A stretch of DNA of 14,733 bases from Deltaproteobacteria bacterium (lineage in GTDB: Bacteria; Desulfobacterota_B; Binatia; UBA9968), in the NCBI GenBank assembly GCA_016193385.1, contig JACPSF010000230.1, positions 1 to 14,733 of the forward strand, read 5' to 3'. A program made the translations under genes and the position numbers. Position 1 is the first letter of the stretch, and every line of letters begins with the position of its first letter. The notes beneath the pieces are model-generated. The model was not told where the DNA came from and did no database searches. It saw nothing but the letters and a program-made list of their open reading frames with translations. Positions 6,590-11,598 of the stretch are shown one piece after another.

Positions 6590-7168
6590 GCCGATGGTGG
6601 GTCGAGAAAAAGGGGTCAAATCCGCTCTTGGGTGTGTCCAGATGAATTGCTGTCGTGGTCCATAGGGTGACTCTCATTTAACTGAGGGAAGTCCCGCAGC
6701 GGTAAGAGCCAGAGGCCGCCTAGCTTGGGTAGCAGCATGAGGAGTAATCGACGTGCTGAAGCCTACTGACAAGGCCTGCTTTAGGCAGGTGAGCGAGTTA
6801 CCGGGTTGCAACGTGAGTGAATGCTGAGCAAACCTCGTTAAGATTGGTTAGAGTCCGGTGGTCGAACCTGTCCAAGAGAGGTGAAGACAGCATGGGCTAT
6901 TTGAGACTGGCTTAACGGGTAGTCCATACCGGCGGGGTAGTGGCAGCGACACGGTAACAAGGACACGATGGAAACTGGAGAAGTCCTCCTTGCCCTGAGG
7001 GAAATCCTTGGAGAAAGTTAGGCCCTATAACTGTGGACACGGGAAAGGGGCTGAAGGCAGGAGGATGGCGGAGTGGCCCGAAGTAGCGATGAAGTCTGGT
7101 AATGCGGATGGAGCGAAGGGGCCATGCTGAGTTTAATTCCTTTGACCGCAAGGTGAGGCAGGGGAGGG

Positions 7169-7252
7169 ATGATAAAACCTTCCGTTGATCTGCAAGAACT
7201 GAGGCGAAGGATATACCGTAAGGCGAAAGCCGAGCGGCAGATAGCGCCTTAA
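7169..7252 (+). pseudogene. Remnant of group II intron reverse transcriptase (first 24 codons)
   Basis: ATG at 7169 with GGGGAGGG directly upstream. The peptide MIKPSVDLQELRRRIYRKAK followed by AERQ is the characteristic N-terminus of a common group II intron RT family. Three more codons and a TAA at 7250-7252 replace the rest. The break coincides with the entry into domain IV/V sequence, so this is an internal deletion rather than a frameshift. The sequence differs from the N-terminus of the intact RT at 4117, so the two introns are not recent copies of one element. Confidence 0.8.
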
Positions 7253-7268
7253 GGTGAAGGGCTCAGGT

Positions 7269-7302
7269 AAGCCGGATGACCGAAAGGGTCACGTCCGGTT
7301 TG
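7269..7302 (+). ncRNA. Group II intron domain V (intron 2)
   Basis: AAGCCGGATGACC, a GAAA tetraloop, then GGGTCACGTCCGGTTT. The lower stem GCCGGA/TCCGGT and the upper stem TGACC/GGGTCA pair fully. The hairpin is better paired than that of intron 1, so the catalytic core of the RT-less intron has been conserved. Confidence 0.85.
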
Positions 7303-7365
7303 AGGTGGCGGGGGCTGGAAACGGGTCTACGGGAAGGCTAGTGAGGCACCGTCAACCGAGAAGCG

Positions 7366-7395
7366 CCCTCCCTCAGGAGCGGGGGAGGGATTTTT
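7366..7395 (+). terminator. Rho-independent terminator
   Basis: CCCTCCC (7366-7372) and GGGAGGG (7383-7389) form a seven-pair G+C-only stem with a ten-base loop. A then TTTTT (7391-7395) follow on the plus strand. On the minus strand no T-run follows, so it acts for transcripts coming out of intron 2. The loop also carries the stop codon of the UPF0175-like gene on the other strand. Confidence 0.7.
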
Positions 7396-7639
7396 GAAGC
7401 TCGCTTTTGAGTTCCTCGGGGGTAAGATCGATCACCGGGATTCGGTACTTTGCCATCAGGTCGAAGAGCTCATCCCGGTTAAGACCGAGCAGCTCAGCCG
7501 CCTTCCCCTGGGATAGACGATGTTCTCTCAGGAGTTCCATGACGAGCGACTCCTTGACTTTCGTCTCTATTTCCTCCTCGCGAAGTTGGGTAAAGAGCTC
7601 ATCAGGTAATTCGAAATCAAGCTTGACTCTTCTCGACAT
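7373..7639 (-). CDS. UPF0175-like small protein (putative antitoxin)
   Basis: An 88-residue protein read from ATG 7639, which has AAAGGAG eight bases upstream; the open frame extends to 7744 but lacks another good start. After a short N-terminal strand (VKLDFELPDEL) comes a long helix, then LLREHRLSQGKAAELLGLNRDELFDLMAKYRIPV. This helix-turn-helix-like stretch is the signature of UPF0175 proteins, many of which are antitoxin partners of PIN or other toxins. The C-terminus IDLTPEELKSELQ is also typical. No partner toxin lies next to it: the PIN toxin at 6200 already has its own antitoxin and is on the other strand. It is therefore an orphan, perhaps cut off from a partner by arrival of intron 2. 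Confidence 0.75.
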   Translation of the reverse strand: MSRRVKLDFELPDELFTQLREEEIETKVKESLVMELLREHRLSQGKAAELLGLNRDELFDLMAKYRIPVIDLTPEELKSELQKSLPRS

Positions 7640-7828
7640 CTTTATTGCTCCTTTCTGCCCTAAGGGAGCGCATATGTTATCTCGAATCGTAGACCTCGGA
7701 GGTGAACCTGTCAAATAGTCTTTTTGACGGAAAAAAGGGGTCACCCATTAAAGGGCTGCCGTCAAGACGCAAGACTGAGAGATAGGTGTCGGGGTTGCAA
7801 AGTCGTAAACTCACCCGTGATCCATCCG

Positions 7829-7872
7829 GAATCGGGCCATGATCGGGTCAGAATCGGGTGATGATCGGACCA
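7829..7872 (+). repeat. Two 22-bp direct repeats in an intergenic region
   Basis: GAATCGGGCCATGATCGGGTCA-like units lie head to tail at 7829-7850 and 7851-7872, identical at 18 of 22 positions. ATCGG motifs continue on either side. They lie in the 285-base gene-free stretch before the restriction-enzyme relic. No function can be assigned; a degraded coding sequence or an operator array are both possible. Confidence 0.5.
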
Positions 7873-7924
7873 TAGGGGAGGGAAATCGGAAAATGGTCAG
7901 GAGCCTTTATTTGGATCAGCCGCG

Positions 7925-8035
7925 AACAACCCAGAGCGGAAAACCCGCGTCCAGCGCGAGATCGAAGCCACCGACCGGCAGATCGACCAACTCGTCTACG
8001 AACTGTATGGGCTGACAGAGGAGGAGGTTAAGATT
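7925..8035 (+). pseudogene. C-terminal relic of a restriction/DNA methyltransferase enzyme
   Basis: In one frame the bases encode NNPERKTRV followed by QREIEATDRQIDQLVYELYG and LTEEEVKI. The sequence IEATDxQIDxLVYELYGLTEEE is the typical extreme C-terminus of Eco57I/TaqI-type (type IIG) restriction-methylation enzymes and N-6 adenine methylases. Upstream there is no open frame of useful length and no methylase motif, so only the last 35 residues or so survive. The frame stays open to a TGA at 8129-8131, but after EEEVKI the similarity ends. Confidence 0.65.
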
Positions 8036-8150
8036 GGGCTGGCCTGGGGGTCTGGCCTTTCGATCTTGCGTTTCTTGCCTGCTCGCTTAAGCCCGCTTGA
8101 AGGTTGGAAATACGAGATTTTGGCTTGGTGAAAACCTCGTGAAGATGGGC

Positions 8151-8170
8151 TATAGTGAGAAACAAGGGAG
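8151..8170 (+). promoter_or_regulatory. Putative -10 element and ribosome binding site of the RelE-type pair
   Basis: TATAGT at 8151-8156 is a good -10 element; no strong -35 box is seen at the right distance. AGGGAGG at 8165-8171 follows and is nine bases before the TTG start at 8181, which supports that unusual start codon. Confidence 0.35.
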
Positions 8171-8180
8171 GTAAATTCTC

Positions 8181-8387
8181 TTGGCTAAACCAGAAAAATT
8201 GGCTGAGGGCTTACTCACGGCTATCCGATCCCTTCCGAAGCGGGACAGAGAACTTATACTCCTGGGTCTCGTCAAGGATAGGAGTCTCCGGCGCGACCTC
8301 ATGGATCTCGCCACCATTGAGGAGAGAAGAAAGGAACCATCCCGTCCTTTCCGAGAATATTTGAAAGAGCGGAAGCGGCAGGCATAG
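8181..8387 (+). CDS. Antitoxin-like protein preceding a RelE-family toxin
   Basis: A 68-residue protein starting with TTG at 8181, chosen because AGGGAGG lies nine bases upstream and no in-frame ATG exists in the first part. It is mostly helical: LAEGLLTAIRSLPKRDRELIL, then LRRDLMDLATIEERRKEPSRPFREYLKERKRQ. The end, with charged PxRxxxEYLxE, is the usual C-terminus of antitoxins paired with RelE/ParE toxins, which binds across the toxin. The next gene starts on the base after its stop codon, so translation is coupled. I recognise the arrangement more than the family. Confidence 0.65.
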   Translation: MAKPEKLAEGLLTAIRSLPKRDRELILLGLVKDRSLRRDLMDLATIEERRKEPSRPFREYLKERKRQA

Positions 8388-8579
8388 GTGAGCTATACAG
8401 TCGAGATCAAGCGGTCAGCCGAGAAGGAGATGGACCGCCTGCCCGACAAAATACATAAGCGTATCAGCGAAAAGATCCTTGCCTTGGAGACCAATCCCCG
8501 CCCTCCGGGCACTAAAAAGCTGCATGGCGAAGAGGGCTACCGGTTACGGATGGGTGACTACCGGTTGGTATTCGAGTAA
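8388..8579 (+). CDS. RelE/ParE-family toxin, C-terminally shortened
   Basis: Starts with GTG at 8388, directly after the antitoxin stop. The 63-residue product has a clear RelE fold start: YTVEIKRSAEKEMDRLPDKI, LALETNPRPPGTKKLHGEEGYRLRMGDYRLVFE. In the family GYRLRxGDYRxxYE is followed by about 20 more residues (last strand with VxxxGHRxxxY) holding catalytic Arg/Tyr positions. Here a TAA at 8577 stops it after VFE, and no frame downstream restores the missing strand. The toxin is thus truncated and probably inactive as an mRNA interferase, although it may still bind the antitoxin. Alternatively it belongs to a naturally short subgroup. Confidence 0.75.
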   Translation: MSYTVEIKRSAEKEMDRLPDKIHKRISEKILALETNPRPPGTKKLHGEEGYRLRMGDYRLVFE

Positions 8580-8619
8580 TGACACCCCAGCAGTTCTTGC
8601 AAAGAATAGGAGAAATGCC

Positions 8620-8880
8620 ATGAGCACGATTAGCCTTCGCTTACCCGACTCGCTACACAAGCAAGTTCGAAAATTGGCGGAAAAGGAGAGCGTCTCCACC
8701 AATCAATTGGTCACCCTGGCGCTGGCGGAGAAGATTTCAGCCCTGATGACGGAAGAGTATCTAGAAACACGGGCCAAGCGGGGCAGTCGCAAGAAATTCG
8801 AGCGCGCCATGGTGAAAGTCCCCAAGGTTAAGCCAGAAGAATACGACAGGTTGTCGTTGAAGTCAGAGCCTCAAGTTTAA
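8620..8880 (+). CDS. Ribbon-helix-helix (CopG/HicB-type) DNA-binding protein
   Basis: An 86-residue protein from ATG 8620, with AGGAGA nine bases upstream. STISLRLPDSLHKQVRKLAE is the strand and first helix of a ribbon-helix-helix domain, and VSTNQLVTLALAEKIS the second helix. The same order occurs in HicB- and CopG-type antitoxins. The remainder is charged (TRAKRGSRKKFERAMVKVP) and probably disordered until bound. It lies 40 bases after the shortened RelE gene and 16 bases before the LigJ-like gene, with no toxin beside it. It may be a solitary antitoxin, or a repressor now placed in front of the metabolic operon. Confidence 0.75.
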   Translation: MSTISLRLPDSLHKQVRKLAEKESVSTNQLVTLALAEKISALMTEEYLETRAKRGSRKKFERAMVKVPKVKPEEYDRLSLKSEPQV

Positions 8881-8896
8881 CAAGAGAGATGTCATC

Positions 8897-9922
8897 ATGA
8901 TCATCGATGCGCATACCCATTACACAACGGCCCCGCCGGAATTGCAGGCTTACCGTGGCCGGCAGATTACCGACCTAGCCAGGCCGGTCCGCGCGCGGCT
9001 CCAGATCAGCGACGAGCAGCTCGAACGGTCCGTGCAGGGGCAGTTCAAGCGCATGGTTGAGTCTGGCGTCGACCATCTGCTCTTTTCCCCGCAGGCATCG
9101 GCGATGGGGCACCATTTCGGCTCGGAGCTGGTGAGTCGCTACTGGAGTGAGGCCTGCAATGATCTCATCGCGCGCATCGGCCGCCGATGGCCGGGCAAAA
9201 TCTCGCCGATTTGCCAGTTGCCCCAGTCTCCGGGCGTGAGCCCGAAGCAGTGGGTGGAGGAGCTTGAACGCTGCGTGAAGGACCTCGGCTTTGTCGGCTG
9301 CAACATCAATCCGGACGTGGGTGGGGGACGGGAACCCCTAACCCCTTCTCTGGCTGACGAGTGGTGGTATCCCCTGTGGGAGAAGCTGGTGGCGTTGGAC
9401 GTACCGGGGACGATTCATGCCAGTGCCTCGCTTAATCCCGCGATGCACACGACGATCTCTTACTATATCGCCCAGCATCACTCGGGCGCCGTGGAGCTCT
9501 TGCGGTCGCGGGTCTTCAAGGATTTTCCAACCCTCAAGATCATCATCCCGCACGGGGGAGGGGCCATTCCCTATCAGTGGAACCGGCATCGAGGAATGCA
9601 CGTACGAGAAGGACTGGACGACTTCGAAGAAGCCGCCCGCCGTGTCTACTGGGACATGGCCATCTACGATAAAGAGTCCATGGAGCTTCTCATCAAGCGA
9701 GTGGGAGTGGACCATGTGCTTTTCGCGACCGAAATGTTCGGAGCGGTCAACGCCATCGATCCCAAGACCGGCAGAAATTTCGAAGACCTGGTTCCCATTT
9801 TTAACGGGATCGAATGGCTGGGCGAAGAGGACCGCCGCAAAATCACCGAGCTGAACGCCAGGAAGGTGTTCGGCCGCATGGCGATAAATCCAAAGGCCAA
9901 GTTGCCGGCCGAGCGGGCCTAA
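8897..9922 (+). CDS. ligJ: Amidohydrolase-family 4-oxalomesaconate hydratase-like enzyme (LigJ-like)
   Basis: A 341-residue protein, the same length as LigJ. It begins MIIDAHTHYTTAP, giving the metal pair His6 and His8. His174 (GTIHAS), His219 (IIPHGGG) and Glu279 (FATEM) complete the zinc site of cog2159-type amidohydrolases. From memory the landmarks LPQSPGVxPK, LGFVGCNINPD, FKDFPTLKIIIPHGGGAIPY and an N-terminal HYTTAP match LigJ of the protocatechuate 4,5-cleavage and gallate pathways, which hydrates 4-oxalomesaconate to 4-carboxy-4-hydroxy-2-oxoadipate. LigJ assignment is thus likely, though related decarboxylases share the fold. No other gene of that pathway is in the window. The ribosome binding site is weak (AAGAGAG). 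The ferredoxin-NrfD gene starts 23 bases downstream, so the two are probably co-transcribed. Confidence 0.78.
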   Translation: MIIDAHTHYTTAPPELQAYRGRQITDLARPVRARLQISDEQLERSVQGQFKRMVESGVDHLLFSPQASAMGHHFGSELVSRYWSEACNDLIARIGRRWPGKISPICQLPQSPGVSPKQWVEELERCVKDLGFVGCNINPDVGGGREPLTPSLADEWWYPLWEKLVALDVPGTIHASASLNPAMHTTISYYIAQHHSGAVELLRSRVFKDFPTLKIIIPHGGGAIPYQWNRHRGMHVREGLDDFEEAARRVYWDMAIYDKESMELLIKRVGVDHVLFATEMFGAVNAIDPKTGRNFEDLVPIFNGIEWLGEEDRRKITELNARKVFGRMAINPKAKLPAERA

Positions 9923-9945
9923 ACGTCCGGTTTTGGAGAGCATGG

Positions 9946-11487
9946 ATGCGCTACGGGTTTGTCATCGATCAGAATCGCTGCATTGGCTGCCACGCGTGCA
10001 CGGTGGCCTGCAAGGAAGAGCACAATGTTCCAATCGGGGTTTTCCGGACGTGGGTCAAATACATAGAAAAAGGCGAGTTCCCGCATACCAGGCGCCACTT
10101 TGGCGTCCTGCGGTGCAACCATTGCGACGATGCCCCCTGCGTTGAGATCTGCCCGACCCGCGCGCTGTTTCGCCGCGCCGACGGCATCGTCGATTTCGAT
10201 AGCAGCCGCTGCATCGGCTGCAAATCCTGCATGCAGGCCTGTCCGTACGACGCGCTCTACATCGATCCGAACACCAACACGGCCGCGAAATGCAATTACT
10301 GCGCCCATCGGGTCGAGGCGGGTTTGGAGCCGGCCTGCGTCATCGTCTGTCCGGAGCAGGCGATCATCTCCGGAGATCTGGACGATCCCGGAAGCCGGGT
10401 CAGCCGGATAGTGGCCACGCAGAAAGTCAGCATGCGCAAACCGGAGAAGGGGACAAAGCCCAAGCTCTTCTATGTGGGGGTGGATGAGGATCTCCTGCAG
10501 CCGACGATGGTGGAGCCGGAAATCACCCATCTCTGGGCTGAGAAAAACCCCGGCGGGGACGTTTATGCTCCGGCGCGTTCCCAAGACAACGGGCGCGGAG
10601 CCAACAAGAAGGCCGCTGCCGGCGCCGCGAGGGAGGTTTATGACATATCCCATCCACGGCCGTGGGGGAAAAAAATCGCGTCCTACCTTTGGACCAAATC
10701 GATCGCTGCGGGCGTGCTTCTGGTGGCCGGGATGCTGCTCCAACTGGGTTACTATGGAGAAAAAAGTCTCCTGACGCTCGCCGGCCCGATTCTGGCTCTT
10801 TTTTTTCTCGCTATCACGATGTCGCTTCTCATATTCGATCTTAAGCGGCCTGAAAGGTTTTATTATTTGCTCACCAGGGCCAATCCAACATCGTGGTTGG
10901 TATGGGGGGGGTTCATTGTTATTCTGTACGGTGTTCTGGGCGGGCTCTGGCTCTTTTCGGCTTTCTTCAGGGGTAGCGTCCCTGGGATTCTCATTTGGCC
11001 AACGGCGGTCCTGGCCGTTGGATCTGCCTGTTACTCGGCCTTTCTGTTCGCCCAGGCCAAAGGGAGGGATCTCTGGCAAAGTCCGCTCCTGCTCTGGCAT
11101 CTGCTAATTCAGGCGATGGCGGCCGGCTCGGCTACGCTCCTATTCTGCGGAGTGATCCTCAGATCAGGTCCGGCGCTGCTCGAAAGGCTTGAAAGTTTCC
11201 TTGTCGCATCGCTGTTTCTGAGCCTGGGAATGATTCTGGGGGAGCTTTACCTGACGCACGTGAGCGAGGACCTCAGAAGGGCAACCGACCTCCTGAAAAC
11301 CGGAGCCTTGAGCCGAAAGTTCTGGGGTCTTGTGGTGGGACTGGGGCTCCTGCTGCCGCTTATCCTCCTCGCCTGGTCGGGAGATTCTCCACTGATCTCC
11401 GGTATGGCTTCGGCTTGTGTGCTAGCCGGGCTTTGGTTCTTTGATGATCTCTGGATCGAAGCCGGCCAGTCGGTACCGTTAAGCTGA
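9946..11487 (+). CDS. Fused four-cluster ferredoxin and NrfD-like membrane subunit
   Basis: A 513-residue protein. The ATG at 9946 follows GGAGAG and the ferredoxin motif starts at residue 12, so the longer upstream frame is not used. Residues 1-140 carry 16 cysteines in four groups (C12/15/18/22, C57/60/65/69, C89/92/95/99, C116/119/131/135), enough for four [4Fe-4S] clusters as in DmsB/PsrB/NrfC electron-transfer subunits. After a polar linker (about 140-230) come eight or so hydrophobic spans (about 240-510), as in NrfD/PsrC quinone-binding anchors. These two subunits are normally separate genes, so this is a natural fusion. No Tat or Sec signal is present, so the ferredoxin part is expected on the cytoplasmic side. 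It should pass electrons between the quinone pool and the MopB protein encoded next, 105 bases downstream. Confidence 0.85.
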   Translation: MRYGFVIDQNRCIGCHACTVACKEEHNVPIGVFRTWVKYIEKGEFPHTRRHFGVLRCNHCDDAPCVEICPTRALFRRADGIVDFDSSRCIGCKSCMQACPYDALYIDPNTNTAAKCNYCAHRVEAGLEPACVIVCPEQAIISGDLDDPGSRVSRIVATQKVSMRKPEKGTKPKLFYVGVDEDLLQPTMVEPEITHLWAEKNPGGDVYAPARSQDNGRGANKKAAAGAAREVYDISHPRPWGKKIASYLWTKSIAAGVLLVAGMLLQLGYYGEKSLLTLAGPILALFFLAITMSLLIFDLKRPERFYYLLTRANPTSWLVWGGFIVILYGVLGGLWLFSAFFRGSVPGILIWPTAVLAVGSACYSAFLFAQAKGRDLWQSPLLLWHLLIQAMAAGSATLLFCGVILRSGPALLERLESFLVASLFLSLGMILGELYLTHVSEDLRRATDLLKTGALSRKFWGLVVGLGLLLPLILLAWSGDSPLISGMASACVLAGLWFFDDLWIEAGQSVPLS

Positions 11488-11598
11488 GAGAAGCAGTTGA
11501 CGACCATAATAAATTCAAAACGCTCAAGCTGTTCAATCCGTTAACGCTCTGAAGGGCGGAAACGACTTGGACGATTTTTTCAAGGAGAGTGATTGCTA

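Larger units (their letters stand above)
6632..7356 (+). mobile_element. Group II intron lacking its reverse transcriptase (deletion derivative)
   Basis: The 5' end GTGTGTCCAGATGAATTGC at 6632 fits the GTGYG consensus. About 530 bases of structured RNA follow (for example GGGAAGTCCCGCAGCGG near 6690). A start codon at 7169 opens only 27 codons of a group II RT, after which the sequence passes almost at once into domain V (7269-7302) and a domain VI-like segment. Ribozyme domains I-III and V-VI are thus kept while roughly 1.2 kb of RT is missing. The 3' end is not certain: it may be near 7356, after GGCTAGTGAGGCACCGTCA, or near 7376 if TGAGG (7300-7304) closes with CCTCA (7371-7375). Splicing or mobility would need a protein supplied in trans. 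Confidence 0.8.

Noticed and set aside
6606..6618. AAAAAGGGGTCA, repeated near 7731-7743, as a possible duplication or mobile-element end
   Set aside because: The shared segment is only about 12 bases with unrelated flanks; such G-rich motifs recur near degenerate repeats in many genomes, and no transposase or matching inverted repeat is present.
7016..7034. A second attC core (GTTAGGC near 7019-7025, AAC at about 7030)
   Set aside because: It lies inside intron 2 ribozyme sequence and has no pairing left arm or attC-like hairpin.
7829..7872. CRISPR-like array
   Set aside because: There are only two units directly abutting each other with no spacers and no cas genes.
9919..11100. A 393-codon open frame on the minus strand
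   Set aside because: It is antisense to the cysteine-rich ferredoxin-NrfD gene, has no recognisable motif and an Arg/Pro-rich composition typical of shadow frames in G+C-rich DNA.
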